From the NCBI GenBank assembly GCA_025356095.1, contig JANXUR010000069.1, positions 1 through 47,978 on the forward strand: a stretch of DNA of 47,978 bases, given 5' to 3'. Below are positions 1-8,635 of this stretch, piece after piece. The notes beneath the pieces were generated by a model. The model saw only the letters and a list, made by a program, of their open reading frames with translations, was not told the origin of the DNA and made no database searches. Every line of letters begins with the position of its first letter. Within the stretch, counting starts at the first letter, position 1. The position numbers were made by a program, and so were the translations under genes. The stretch is from Acidobacteriaceae bacterium (GTDB lineage: Bacteria; Acidobacteriota; Terriglobia; Terriglobales; Acidobacteriaceae).

Positions 1-1491
1 ATTCTGGTCTGCGAACAGCAAGGAACCGGAAGAGAGGCCGACTGTGGTCTGCAGAAGAATGCCAATATTTGCGCCGCCGATGACGAGGTCTGGTTTCCCA
101 TCGCCGTTAAAATCACCAGCAGACATTGCAGTGGGACCGGAATTGGTGGGAAAATCGATATGATTCTGGAATGTGCCGTCCCCGTTGCCTAGCAGGATCG
201 ATACAGTGCTCGCACTGTTGGAGTTACAACTGATATCGCTGCCACATGAGTTGGTGACTGCGGCGTCTATCACTCCGTCCGCGTTAAAATCTCCAATAAC
301 CACCGAGTGCGGTGCGACTCCGACATCATAATCCCGCTCCGCATCGAAGGTACCATCCCCACGCCCGAGCAGAACCACAATCACCTGTGTTCCAGGAGAA
401 CCGCTAGCGGCAATCAAGTCAAGCTTACCATCATCGTTGATATCCGCCGTCGTGACTGAGACTGAGCCAGAGGTAGTCTTGTTAGTGGGGGATTGGAAGG
501 TGCCGTCGCCGTTACCTAGCATCAGTGAGATCGTGCTGGTGACGCCAGTGGTGCCACCAGCCGCAATGTCGAGTTTGCCATCCCCGTTGAAGTCTCCCAG
601 TGTCAAATAGTCAGCCACCATCCCGGGGTATTCCAGTGCAGTCTGAAAAGTACCGTCACCGTTTCCAACCAGCACCCAGATAGCGGCGAAATTTGTGTCC
701 CCAACAGCCAGATCAAGCCTCCCATCCCTGTTAAAGTCAGCGGCGACTACCGAAACAAGACTCGAGCTTTGGAAACCAACAATGGTGTCTATATGCGACT
801 GAAATGTGCCGTCACCATTCCCTAGTAAAATAGATATAGCGGACTCGCCGCCATTCTTTCCAAACACTGTAGCGGCGACGTCAACTCTCCCGTCGCCATT
901 GAGATCTGCCAGCGTGAGGGTCTGAACTGTTCCGCTGCCGATGCTGTAGGCGACTGGTGCCTTGAAGGTGCCATCGCCGTTACCAATCCGCACAGATACT
1001 ACTCCGCTGCAATCACTTGTAATTAAGTCCGCTTTTCCATCTAGATTGAGGTCTGCGACCGCAGCGCCACATGATCCAGCAGACTGGAGCCCTGGCCCCC
1101 CAAAGCCTAAAGCGGAAGTGGCGTTGCTAATCTCGAACGGGAGTGCGTTAGATGTACCCCCACCAGGCGCGGGGTTAGTGACGTTTAGTTCGAACGTGCC
1201 TGGGTTGGTCAGGTTCCCTGCAGGTACCGTCGCAGTCAACTGAGCATCGCTGATCACTTTAGTCTGGATCGTATTACCGTTCCACTTGACTATAGAACCC
1301 GCTACAAAGCCCGTTCCTCGTATGCTCACATTGAGCATTGGGCTGCCTGGACTCTGCGCCGACGGCAGCACTGGTTCAGTGATAAAGGGCACTGAATTTC
1401 CTTGTGCGGCAATGGTTAGCGGCGCAATGAGGGCAAACACGGCAAGAATAGTGAAGCAAGAAATCTGTGGGACTACATTTCGCTCTTTCAT
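1..1491 (-). CDS. FG-GAP/VCBS repeat surface protein with IPT/TIG domain (3' end outside window)
   Basis: The frame is open from ATG 1491 to base 1, giving 497 codons with no stop, so the C-terminus lies outside the window. A Sec-type signal peptide covers about residues 1-27 (hydrophobic stretch, then AQG). Residues about 30-105 read like an IPT/TIG immunoglobulin-like domain (GTGFVAGSIVKWNG, then TNPGTFELNVTNP). After that come at least seven FG-GAP/VCBS repeats with calcium-binding-like D-x-N-x-D-G-x-x-D loops (DLNLDGKADL, DLNGDGRVDV, DFNRDGRLDL, DFNGDGKLDI, DINDDGKLDL, DFNADGVIDA, DFNGDGKPDL), separated by LGNGDGTF motifs. Such repeats form a beta-propeller in exported proteins. The GAGGTGG ribosome-binding site lies 5 bases before the ATG. 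It starts 23 bases after the stop of the beta-helix gene, so the two are probably co-transcribed. The family is frequent in acidobacteria. The ligand is unknown. Confidence 0.85.
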   Translation of the reverse strand, partial: MKERNVVPQISCFTILAVFALIAPLTIAAQGNSVPFITEPVLPSAQSPGSPMLNVSIRGTGFVAGSIVKWNGNTIQTKVISDAQLTATVPAGNLTNPGTFELNVTNPAPGGGTSNALPFEISNATSALGFGGPGLQSAGSCGAAVADLNLDGKADLITSDCSGVVSVRIGNGDGTFKAPVAYSIGSGTVQTLTLADLNGDGRVDVAATVFGKNGGESAISILLGNGDGTFQSHIDTIVGFQSSSLVSVVAADFNRDGRLDLAVGDTNFAAIWVLVGNGDGTFQTALEYPGMVADYLTLGDFNGDGKLDIAAGGTTGVTSTISLMLGNGDGTFQSPTNKTTSGSVSVTTADINDDGKLDLIAASGSPGTQVIVVLLGRGDGTFDAERDYDVGVAPHSVVIGDFNADGVIDAAVTNSCGSDISCNSNSASTVSILLGNGDGTFQNHIDFPTNSGPTAMSAGDFNGDGKPDLVIGGANIGILLQTTVGLSSGSLLFADQN

Positions 1492-1514
1492 AACTGCCAC
1501 CTCAAAGGCTAAAT

Positions 1515-3836
1515 TTATTGGCTAACGGTTAACGCTACACGTAGGGTCTTGTTACCTACAGTCGCACTGTCCATGACAATCCCGAGTACCTCGCCACTTT
1601 TCGACGAGCTGTCCCGGCAACGCCCGGCCGTTGCGGTCGACACTATTGCGAAGTGACCAACCGTAACCGTGGCCTGAGAATCGAAGACGCAGGGTGCGAT
1701 ACCACTCACTGCTATCACGGCATTTCCTGTTGTACCGACGGCTGGAGTTGAAACGACAATACCGACAATGCCAGGGGGCGTCGTAGCCGTTGATGGCACC
1801 ATTGCGCATGTGCCCCCGGGGCAGCTTGACCCTACCCCTGTTAGGATGGCAGTCTCGTAGAGTGTTGTGCCGGTTGAGGTCTCATTCGGTACCACGATGT
1901 TTACGCTCCGGCCCGCAATACCCAATGGCGGCGTTCCCATGCCCAGGGTAACACCATATTCGTCGGTGATTGAGGACGTGTTGGTGCCATTGTCCGTAAG
2001 AAGCACGGAGGCGCTCGGATTGGTGCTACTCAGAGTTGGCTTATAGATATCTATATTGGAGCAGCCCGCACCGATATTGATACCGACGGCGACGGATGCG
2101 ATCACCGGGAAGGCGATGCGGGTTCCTGAACACTTATTGCTGTTTGCGAGAGGGTTGGTTTCCAAGTCAATACCGAATCCCTGCACACCGGTGTTGATAT
2201 TCTCTTCCTTTATCTGGACAATGGTGGCAGCGGCAATATCCACCAGCTTGATGTGCCCTGCCGGAAAATCTCGCAGCGCGATATCGTGAATACGGATGTT
2301 TCCATCGGCAGCCATAGCAGTCGGATTCCGCTCGAAATCAAGGCCTATCCCGATGCCCGTTGTCGAGATGTCGCTGCTGGTGAGTGTGCCGCCATCAATC
2401 TCGAAGTCACTGAAGTTTCCGGGCGCGCGGATGCCAAACTTGCAGCCATCCCCGCGAATCTTGTGGATGGTCGCAATCTGAACCTGGGCCAGACCGTTAC
2501 CGCCGTCAACATGCAGGCACTCGCCCGAGGCAAAATTGATCATGGACACGCGGTCAAGATACGTTCCATCAACCTCGCCAAAAAGACTGATTGCACCAAA
2601 GGCGTTTCCCAATGCGTCCTCGATACCGAGGCCGTATATTGCGAACCCGGCAACGTTCGCGGAGGTGTCAGTCGGTGCATCGCCCACTTGCACTGCCCAA
2701 AGTCGCGAGCCAACGACAATCTCTGGCGTGGGCCTGGTCAGTGTGAATGAACCCCCGCCAATTCCTGCATTCCCGAGCCCGCCGCTACCCATGAGGACGA
2801 CGTTGTTTGAAGGGGTGCTGCCAGCGCCAGATATGAGTGCTGTCTGGGACATATAGAAGCGTCCGGTGTGGGTTCCGCTGGTCGGAGATGGATAAGTAAA
2901 ATGAATCGCGCAGCCAGTGGTAGTTGCGTTTGTTACTGCAGATCGAGTACACGCGTTCAATGCGCTAGCAAACGGCGCTGTGTTGTCGGTGCCCCAGACT
3001 ACGACGTTGTTCGTGCCAGTAATCTGGACGGGTGTGGCATCGGTAAGGGTCACCTGAGTCGTAGTGTTGGACGTACCGCTCACTGTGGTTTGCCACGAGG
3101 TGGCGGCGGGTGGGAAAGGCCCGTTCGATACAATATTGTTCAACGTAACCGCGTGGGCGCTGCCAAATATGCACGCATTGGGATAAGTGGTTGCCAACGT
3201 CGCCGACTGGCAATAAGCCGCTCCGCTCATGGCGGTCGAAAGTGTCTGTTGAGTTTCTTGACCAGAAATCTGTGACGCATAAACGGAGAAGGACGTGATA
3301 AGGGCGTTGGATGGAGTTGATGAACTGACATTTAGGGTACCATCATTGACCCCGCTGCAGCTGATGGTCTGGGTAGCAAAGGCTGTGGCTTTCGATTCTC
3401 CCAAGAAATAAGAGGTTCCCGTAGTGTGTTCCGCGACCCAAGTTATTTGAACGAAGTACGCAGCGCCGTCCTTCAACTTGCCGTTCGCTGAGTCGCAGCC
3501 CGTTGTCAACGTCAGCACGGGGGTGTTCATGATGCCCGTGTTGCCAGCCGCGAGCGTGAACGCGATTGCTTTCCCGCCCTCCAGAGCGGCGGCGAATTTC
3601 GGCGCGCTCGCCGTCCCGATACTCAGAGTTGTCTTGTTGACTTGGGTTGCCGTGTTGTTGATTAGCGCGTCATCAACGCCGCCGTAGGCCGCGTTGGAAA
3701 TGTCCACCCACGGGTTGGGGCCTTGGAAAGTTGTGCCAACGCCTTGCGCCATGGCGCTATGGCCTAGCGCAGCCCAGCAAATGGCGATCAGAATGCAGGG
3801 GGGGGGTAAAATCGAGCGAACGAAACGGACGGGCAT
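1515..3836 (-). CDS. Secreted beta-helix-like surface protein of unknown function
   Basis: 773 residues when started at ATG 3836, which has GGAGGA five bases upstream; an in-frame extension to 3869 lacks this support. Residues 1-31 form a signal peptide ending AMA-QG. The body is rich in Thr, Ser, Gly and Asn. From about residue 290 it shows short alternating beta-strand turns of the kind seen in right-handed parallel beta-helices (VDGTYLDRVSMINF, IRIHDIALRDF, CSNIDIYKPTL), as in pectate-lyase-like and tail-spike folds. No catalytic motif was recognised. The C-terminal 120 residues look like a separate beta-rich domain (GIVVSTPAVGTTGNAVIAVSG). It is the first gene of an operon with the FG-GAP protein. 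A phage tail-spike or surface glycan-binding protein is possible. The fold assignment is an inference from pattern only. Confidence 0.7.
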   Translation of the reverse strand: MPVRFVRSILPPPCILIAICWAALGHSAMAQGVGTTFQGPNPWVDISNAAYGGVDDALINNTATQVNKTTLSIGTASAPKFAAALEGGKAIAFTLAAGNTGIMNTPVLTLTTGCDSANGKLKDGAAYFVQITWVAEHTTGTSYFLGESKATAFATQTISCSGVNDGTLNVSSSTPSNALITSFSVYASQISGQETQQTLSTAMSGAAYCQSATLATTYPNACIFGSAHAVTLNNIVSNGPFPPAATSWQTTVSGTSNTTTQVTLTDATPVQITGTNNVVVWGTDNTAPFASALNACTRSAVTNATTTGCAIHFTYPSPTSGTHTGRFYMSQTALISGAGSTPSNNVVLMGSGGLGNAGIGGGSFTLTRPTPEIVVGSRLWAVQVGDAPTDTSANVAGFAIYGLGIEDALGNAFGAISLFGEVDGTYLDRVSMINFASGECLHVDGGNGLAQVQIATIHKIRGDGCKFGIRAPGNFSDFEIDGGTLTSSDISTTGIGIGLDFERNPTAMAADGNIRIHDIALRDFPAGHIKLVDIAAATIVQIKEENINTGVQGFGIDLETNPLANSNKCSGTRIAFPVIASVAVGINIGAGCSNIDIYKPTLSSTNPSASVLLTDNGTNTSSITDEYGVTLGMGTPPLGIAGRSVNIVVPNETSTGTTLYETAILTGVGSSCPGGTCAMVPSTATTPPGIVGIVVSTPAVGTTGNAVIAVSGIAPCVFDSQATVTVGHFAIVSTATAGRCRDSSSKSGEVLGIVMDSATVGNKTLRVALTVSQ

Positions 3837-3941
3837 GGGTTCCTCCAACGGGGATATGGTGGATGCCAAGGGGCCCGGGCGTCACGGCCAAAAGCCAGCC
3901 AGACGCTTCCTCTCGCGCAACGGCGAATCGCGCTCAAATTG

Positions 3942-3970
3942 ATTACATCACCAAAGTAACCACCGGTCAA
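3942..3970 (-). promoter_or_regulatory. Candidate sigma70 promoter for the surface-protein operon
   Basis: Reading the minus strand, TTGACC (3970-3965) is separated by 17 bases from TGTAAT (3947-3942). It lies about 105 bases upstream of the ATG at 3836. This is a sequence match only and the -10 box is imperfect. Confidence 0.35.
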
Positions 3971-4075
3971 TGGCACACTCGTGCCAGACAGTCCCACATG
4001 ACCGGCTCGTACGACTCGCACGTACACGGGCGCATCGGCGTCCACAACATTACAGGGCGCGGCTGCGCAGTTGAC

Positions 4076-4098
4076 AAAAACCCGCGCCGGAGCGCGGG
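4076..4098 (-). terminator. Rho-independent terminator after uxs
   Basis: On the minus strand CCCGCGC, a four-base loop TCCG, and GCGCGGG form a perfect 7-bp GC stem followed by TTTTT (4080-4076). It starts 34 bases after the stop codon of the UDP-glucuronate decarboxylase gene, so it ends the ugd-uxs transcript and insulates the surface-protein operon. Confidence 0.85.
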
Positions 4099-4132
4099 CT
4101 TTGTAAGTGCGAACTATATGCAGGCCTTGCGC

Positions 4133-5104
4133 CTAGGACGCTACCGCTTCTTTCGCCACTGCCATCTTGAAGTACTCCAGCGAAAGCTTGAGGCCGGTTT
4201 CAAGGTCTATCTTCGGCTCCCAGCCCAGCCGGGTGCGGGCCTTGGTGATGTCCGGACGGCGCTGTTTGGGGTCATCCTGCGGCAGCGCCTCGTAGATGAT
4301 CCTGCTGGTGGAGCCGGTCACCTCGATAATCTTCTGCGCGGCTTCCAGAATGGTGAACTCGCCGGGGTTGCCGATGTTCACCGGCAACTCTTCCGCCGAG
4401 CGCGAGAGCCGCACAATGCCATCTACCTCGTCGGTACAGTAGCAAAAGCTGCGCGTCTGGCTGCCATCGCCGTAGACGGTGATGTCCTGATTGCGAATGG
4501 CCTGCTTCATAAAGTTGGGGATGACGCGGCCGTCATTCAACTGCATGCGCGGGCCATAGGTGTTGAAGATGCGCACCAGCTTGGTATCAAGCTGATGATA
4601 GCGGCGGTATGAAACCGTCGCAGCTTCGGCAAAGCGCTTCGATTCGTCATACACCGAGCGTGGGCCGATGGGGTTAACGTTGCCCCAGTAAGTTTCCACC
4701 TGCGGATGCACTTCGGGGTCGCCGTAACATTCCGAAGTGGAAGCCTGCAGAAATCCTGCGCCATATTTTTTGGCGACATCGAGCGAGTTGAAGATGCCGT
4801 AGGAGCCGACCTTAAGGGTCTCCACGCCGTGCGCGTGGTAGTCCACCGGGCTGGCGGGCGACGCGAGGTTGAAGACGTATTGCACGGGGCCCGGGTCAAA
4901 AGCGTCGCAGATATCGAGTTCCATGAACTCAAAACGCGGTTCATTCGCCAGATGCTCAATGTTGGCGAGTCTGCCAGTAATTAGGTTGTCAACGGCGACT
5001 ACCGAGTGGCCTTCGCCGAGCAGGTAGTCAATCAGGTGGGAGCCGAGAAAGCCGGCTCCGCCTGTCACCATGATGCGTTGTTTTTGCGTGGTCGTCAGGG
5101 TCAT
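4133..5104 (-). CDS. uxs: UDP-glucuronate decarboxylase (UDP-xylose synthase)
   Basis: 323 residues, an extended SDR enzyme. It would oxidise and decarboxylate UDP-glucuronate to UDP-xylose in the cytoplasm. Visible signs: the NAD-binding [11 protein letters not shown] near residue 14, the S-T-S-E-C-Y-G loop at 122-128 with Glu125 at the position typical of UDP-GlcA decarboxylases, and the catalytic pair Tyr152/Lys156 in YDESK. Later signatures are [32 protein letters not shown] and RRPDI, all typical of UXS rather than of GalE or RmlB. It begins six bases after the ugd stop, so substrate supplier and user are co-transcribed, and a strong terminator follows. A more general UDP-sugar epimerase is the main alternative, but the neighbour and motifs favour UXS. 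Confidence 0.88.
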   Translation of the reverse strand: MTLTTTQKQRIMVTGGAGFLGSHLIDYLLGEGHSVVAVDNLITGRLANIEHLANEPRFEFMELDICDAFDPGPVQYVFNLASPASPVDYHAHGVETLKVGSYGIFNSLDVAKKYGAGFLQASTSECYGDPEVHPQVETYWGNVNPIGPRSVYDESKRFAEAATVSYRRYHQLDTKLVRIFNTYGPRMQLNDGRVIPNFMKQAIRNQDITVYGDGSQTRSFCYCTDEVDGIVRLSRSAEELPVNIGNPGEFTILEAAQKIIEVTGSTSRIIYEALPQDDPKQRRPDITKARTRLGWEPKIDLETGLKLSLEYFKMAVAKEAVAS

Positions 5105-5110
5105 GAAGGC

Positions 5111-6523
5111 CTATGCCCCCGCGTTCCGGGCGTGTTCTGCCTCAATGCTGGGGTCATCTGGAGCAATCGTCTCGCGGCCCACGCTGTGATAGGTAAAGCC
5201 CGCCGACTTCATCACCTGACGCTTGTACAGGTTTCGGCCATCCACCACAATCGGATACCGCACCACGCTATACAGCTTCTTCAGATCGAGGTTGGCGAAG
5301 TCCGCCCACTCGGTCAGAATCAGCACAGCGTCGGCATCCTTACATGCGTCGTAGGGATCGCTGGCGTACTCGACGCTACTGGGCAGCTCTTCTTTCGCAC
5401 GGTCCATTGCCGCCGGGTCATACGCGCGAATGTTGCAGCCTTCGCGCAGCAGGGCTTGCACCGTCATAATCGCGGGTGAGTCGCGAATATCGTCGGTACC
5501 GCCTTTGAACGCCAGTCCCAATACCGCCAGCCGCTTGCCCCGCAAAGTCCACAACGCCGAGCGCACCTTGCGCAAAAAGCGCTGGCGCTGCTCTTCGTTA
5601 ATCTTCATCACTTCATCCAGCAGATTAAAGTCGTAGCCGCAATCGCGGGCAACGGAGCGAAACGCCAGCACATCTTTGGGGAAGCAAGAGCCGCCATAAC
5701 CGACGCCGGGGGCCAGAAAACGTGGCCCAATGCGGATATCGCTGCCCACGCCTGCCACCACCTGCTCAATGTTGGCGCCAACCTCTTCACACATGCAGGC
5801 TACCGCGTTGATGTACGAAATCTTCATCGCCAAAAACGCGTTCGACGCGTGCTTGATCATCTCCGCGCTCTTGGCGCTGGTTTCGATGAGCGGCGGCGGA
5901 ATCGGCGGTGCGTTCTTCGGTGCCGGAATAATATCTTTCTGCTTGTAGTAGCTGCCGTCGGTGAGCGGCTTGTAAACATTGCGCATCACTTCCATCGCCT
6001 TGTCGGTATTCGCGCCCACTACGATGCGGTCGGGATAAAGGAAATCTGTGACCGCCGTGCCTTCGCGCAAAAACTCCGGGTTCGAGCAGACATCGAATAA
6101 ATCTGGCGCGATCCGATTCAGCAACATCACCTTGCGAATCCATTCATTCGTGTAAACCGGCACCGTGCTCTTTTCCACCACAACCTTATACCCGTTGATG
6201 GCTCCCGCTACGCCCTGCGCCACCGATTCCACATAGCTGAGGTCGGCGTCGCCCTGCTTGGTAGGAGGCGTGCCGACCGCGACAAAAATCGCTTCGCTGG
6301 CCTGCACCGCCGCGCCCAAGTCGCCGGTGTACTTAATCCGTTTGCCACGATGCTTGGCCAGCAACTTAGGCAGAAACTCTTCGTGAATGGGCACTCCGCC
6401 CGATTCCAGCACCGCCAGCTTCTTCGGGTCGTTATCAACCAAGTAAACGTCATGACCCAACTCGGCAAAACAGGCACCTGCCACCAAACCTACGTATCCA
6501 GAACCAACCACTGCAATGTTCAT
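5111..6523 (-). CDS. ugd: UDP-glucose 6-dehydrogenase
   Basis: 470 residues. The enzyme makes UDP-glucuronate from UDP-glucose with two NAD+. The N-terminal Rossmann motif is GSGYVGLVAG (residues 7-16); the catalytic cysteine is Cys280 in GYGGSCFPKD; the C-terminal UDP-binding domain carries LGLAFKGGTDDIRDSP. A proline-rich insertion (about residues 195-212, DIIPAPKNAPPIPPPLI) sits just before the SAEMIKHASNAFLA helix and makes the protein longer than typical Ugd enzymes. The ATG has GGAG eight bases upstream. It is the first gene of the ugd-uxs pair; UDP-GlcA is also the likely source of uronic acid for the polymer locus to the right. Confidence 0.93.
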   Translation of the reverse strand: MNIAVVGSGYVGLVAGACFAELGHDVYLVDNDPKKLAVLESGGVPIHEEFLPKLLAKHRGKRIKYTGDLGAAVQASEAIFVAVGTPPTKQGDADLSYVESVAQGVAGAINGYKVVVEKSTVPVYTNEWIRKVMLLNRIAPDLFDVCSNPEFLREGTAVTDFLYPDRIVVGANTDKAMEVMRNVYKPLTDGSYYKQKDIIPAPKNAPPIPPPLIETSAKSAEMIKHASNAFLAMKISYINAVACMCEEVGANIEQVVAGVGSDIRIGPRFLAPGVGYGGSCFPKDVLAFRSVARDCGYDFNLLDEVMKINEEQRQRFLRKVRSALWTLRGKRLAVLGLAFKGGTDDIRDSPAIMTVQALLREGCNIRAYDPAAMDRAKEELPSSVEYASDPYDACKDADAVLILTEWADFANLDLKKLYSVVRYPIVVDGRNLYKRQVMKSAGFTYHSVGRETIAPDDPSIEAEHARNAGA

Positions 6524-6837
6524 GAGTATGACTCCGCTGGACCCCGCTCACGGGGCGATGGAATTTTCGCGACTAAACCTGTATGAGGACGCGGGAGAGC
6601 GTACCCCGGTAAAATTGCCGCAAATATTGCCCCTCGCATGGCCTAAGCATGGCCACGCAGGCCTTTCCTTTACTTTACCAGCATCGGCAACTCCGCCGCA
6701 GGCTGTTAGGAACTATTCACAATCGCTCGCTACCAACCGTCCTATTTTGAGCAGAGCTTTGGGTGCGCTCCGATGCAGTGGGGGAGGGAGCCTGTCTGCA
6801 ATCCGCACTTGACAGCACTCTCATTTATGATGCCAGC
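6524..6837. other. Divergent intergenic region between ugd and the 4-epimerase gene
   Basis: 314 bases without a convincing gene. It must hold promoters for both directions, though no good -35/-10 pair was found. It contains the direct repeat GCATGGCC at 6636-6643 and 6647-6654, whose 11-base period would place the copies on the same face of the helix. Confidence 0.5.
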
Positions 6838-7809
6838 ATGGCGTTGCAACTGGTTACCGGAATCGCAGGATTCATCGGCTCGGCGCTGGCACGAGCGCTT
6901 CTGGCCGAGGGCCACCAAGTGCGTGGCATAGACAATCTTGCCACCGGGAGTATGAGTAATCTCTCGGAAATCATTGACCAGATTGACTTTAGGCAAGCCG
7001 ACCTGCTCGACCCGGCTGCCATGGCTTCGGCCTGCGTTGGTGTGGATTGCGTCTTCCACGAGGCTGCCCTGCCCTCGGTGCCGCGCTCGGTGATTGACCC
7101 CGTCGCCAGCAATCAGGCCAATGTGGATGGTACGCTTAACTTACTGATAGCCGCGCGCGACGCGAAGGTGCGTCGGGTGGTCTATGCTGCGTCGTCCTCG
7201 GCCTACGGCGACACCCCTACCCTGCCCAAGCACGAGGGCATGACGCCCAATCCGATCTCGCCTTACGCCGTGGCCAAGCTGACTGGGGAGCTTTACATGC
7301 GGTCGTTTTATCGGGTTTATGGACTGGAAACCGTCTGCCTGCGCTACTTCAACGTCTTCGGTCCGCGGCAGGCTCCGAATTCGCCGTATTCAGGAGTCCT
7401 CGCCAAGTTCATCACCAATATGTTGAAGGGTGAGACCCCAACCATCTACGGCGATGGGGAGCAAAGCCGCGACTTTACTTACATTGACAATGTGGTGCGG
7501 GGCAACCTGTTGGCCAGCGGACCGCTTGCAGCAGGTGCTCCGGCGGAAAAGGTGGCGGGCGAGGTCTTCAACTGCGCCTGCGGCGAGCGCATCACACTGA
7601 ACCAAACCGCGGAGATGCTGCGCGGCATCACCGGCTACACCGGCCCGGTGGAATACGCCCAGGACCGCAGCGGCGACATCAAACACTCTTTGGCCGACAT
7701 CACCCGCGCCGAATCCGCCTTCGGCTACCGCCCGGTGGTGAACTTTGAGGAAGGCCTGCGGCGCACGGTGGAGTGGTACCGGGAACAGATTGCAGCCGGT
7801 AGGGCGTAG
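6838..7809 (+). CDS. UDP-glucose/UDP-GlcNAc 4-epimerase-like SDR enzyme
   Basis: 323 residues from ATG 6838, where the Rossmann strand begins immediately (VTGIAGFIGS). An upstream GTG at 6763 would add 25 residues without family support. The 6838 start lacks an obvious ribosome-binding site. Motifs: AASSSAYGD around residues 117-125, catalytic Tyr143/Lys147 in SPYAVAK, LRYFNVFGPRQ, YGDGEQSRDFTYIDN. The HEAALPSVPRS and NVFGPRQ.P pattern resembles the WbpP/TviC group of UDP-GlcNAc C4-epimerases more than classical GalE, so UDP-GalNAc supply is plausible; UDP-galactose cannot be excluded. It is transcribed alone, divergent from ugd, with a terminator-like hairpin at 7940-7966. Confidence 0.85.
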   Translation: MALQLVTGIAGFIGSALARALLAEGHQVRGIDNLATGSMSNLSEIIDQIDFRQADLLDPAAMASACVGVDCVFHEAALPSVPRSVIDPVASNQANVDGTLNLLIAARDAKVRRVVYAASSSAYGDTPTLPKHEGMTPNPISPYAVAKLTGELYMRSFYRVYGLETVCLRYFNVFGPRQAPNSPYSGVLAKFITNMLKGETPTIYGDGEQSRDFTYIDNVVRGNLLASGPLAAGAPAEKVAGEVFNCACGERITLNQTAEMLRGITGYTGPVEYAQDRSGDIKHSLADITRAESAFGYRPVVNFEEGLRRTVEWYREQIAAGRA

Positions 7810-7939
7810 GGCGTAGAACTTGGGGCAAGAAGCCCGGCAAGGCTAAATCGGGGAAAGTCCTAAGAAGAAGAGCAAGTCCTAAGGGATTCTTGGGAGCAGC
7901 GTGACTCGACTCAAGGAATTAGGGGGATGCGCTTACGGT

Positions 7940-7966
7940 GCCGCAACAGCGGGTTTGCGGCTGTTT
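7940..7966 (+). terminator. Probable terminator after the 4-epimerase gene
   Basis: GCCGCAA (7940-7946) and TTGCGGC (7955-7961) form a 7-bp stem with an 8-base loop, followed by the short T-containing tract TGTTTA. It lies 130 bases after the stop codon. The U-tract is weak. Confidence 0.4.
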
Positions 7967-7968
7967 AC

Positions 7969-8008
7969 TTGGACGACTGGTACTTGGACGACTCGTAGTT
8001 GGACGACT
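7969..8008. repeat. 15-bp-period tandem repeat with core TTGGACGACT (3 copies)
   Basis: The decamer TTGGACGACT occurs at 7969-7978, 7984-7993 and 7999-8008, exactly 15 bases apart, with variable 5-base spacers. The last copy touches the stop codon (8007-8009) of the small minus-strand gene. It sits between two convergent genes. Confidence 0.85.
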
Positions 8009-8381
8009 AGCGAACTAGGGCTCGTTCGCTGCTGAGCGCAGCCATGCGCTTCTCTTCGCTAGCCTTGCTAGCCTGGCTAGGTTGGCCAGCTTGCGGGCCA
8101 TCGTCGGCCACTTCGCGGCTATCGGCTTGCGCGATGCCAATCAGCTCGCCCAGTTCGTAGCTGTAAGGACCGTATCCGGTGAAGGTGTGCTCATCAAACA
8201 AGCGTTTGATGCCGCAGGCGGTACAGACCTGATAAGAAAGCTTGCCAGCGCGCACCGGCCAGCTCATGTTCTTGTGCCAGCATCCGCGGACGGCCACGGC
8301 AGCCACACCGGTCACCCCGGCGGCTAGAATGCCCAAAGGCCACAGCCACACTGACTTTCTCGACTTTTTCACGTCTGCCAT
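8007..8381 (-). CDS. Small single-span membrane protein, unknown function
   Basis: 124 residues from ATG 8381; GTG 8387 would add two. A charged N-terminus (ADVKKSRKS) precedes one transmembrane helix (about residues 11-31, WLWPLGILAAGVTGVAAVAV). A short domain with CTACG and the aromatic run FTGYGPYSYELGELIG follows. The Cys-x-x-Cys motif with only one extra Cys suggests a partial metal knuckle or a disulfide, depending on topology. The tail is Ala/Ser/Gln-rich (PSQASKASEEK), encoded by imperfect GCTAGCC-type repeats, and probably disordered. No family was recognised. It is convergent with the 4-epimerase gene. Confidence 0.6.
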   Translation of the reverse strand: MADVKKSRKSVWLWPLGILAAGVTGVAAVAVRGCWHKNMSWPVRAGKLSYQVCTACGIKRLFDEHTFTGYGPYSYELGELIGIAQADSREVADDGPQAGQPSQASKASEEKRMAALSSERALVR

Positions 8382-8569
8382 CGTCACTGCTCGCGGATGC
8401 TAGCGGATGCTCACGCGCAACCCCATTCCTTCGAGCATAGGATGAAACCCGGCTTAAGGCAAATATCTTCTGTTAATTCTTGAAGTCAGAACCAATCTGG
8501 GTAATCTCAGGCGGCTTTGGCCGTAGCGGCGTTTTGGGGGAGAACCCGGCTGGCCTCCCCAAAAGTGCC

Positions 8570-8598
8570 TGTAAACCATTGCGTCTAAGGTATATACT
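8570..8598 (+). promoter_or_regulatory. Candidate promoter of the GAF-amidase gene
   Basis: A good -10-like TATACT (8593-8598) within TATATACT lies 17 bases after a weak -35 (TGTAAA, 8570-8575), about 38 bases before the ATG at 8636. The -10 box is the main support. Confidence 0.35.
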
Positions 8599-8635
8599 CG
8601 CCCCGTGGACGCGATAGACTGGTAAGAGTCTCACG

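Noticed and set aside
3731-4612. Plus-strand open frame (293 codons) running across the terminator and the uxs 3' end
   Set aside because: It crosses the strong terminator and is antisense to uxs, with no recognisable motif or ribosome-binding site.
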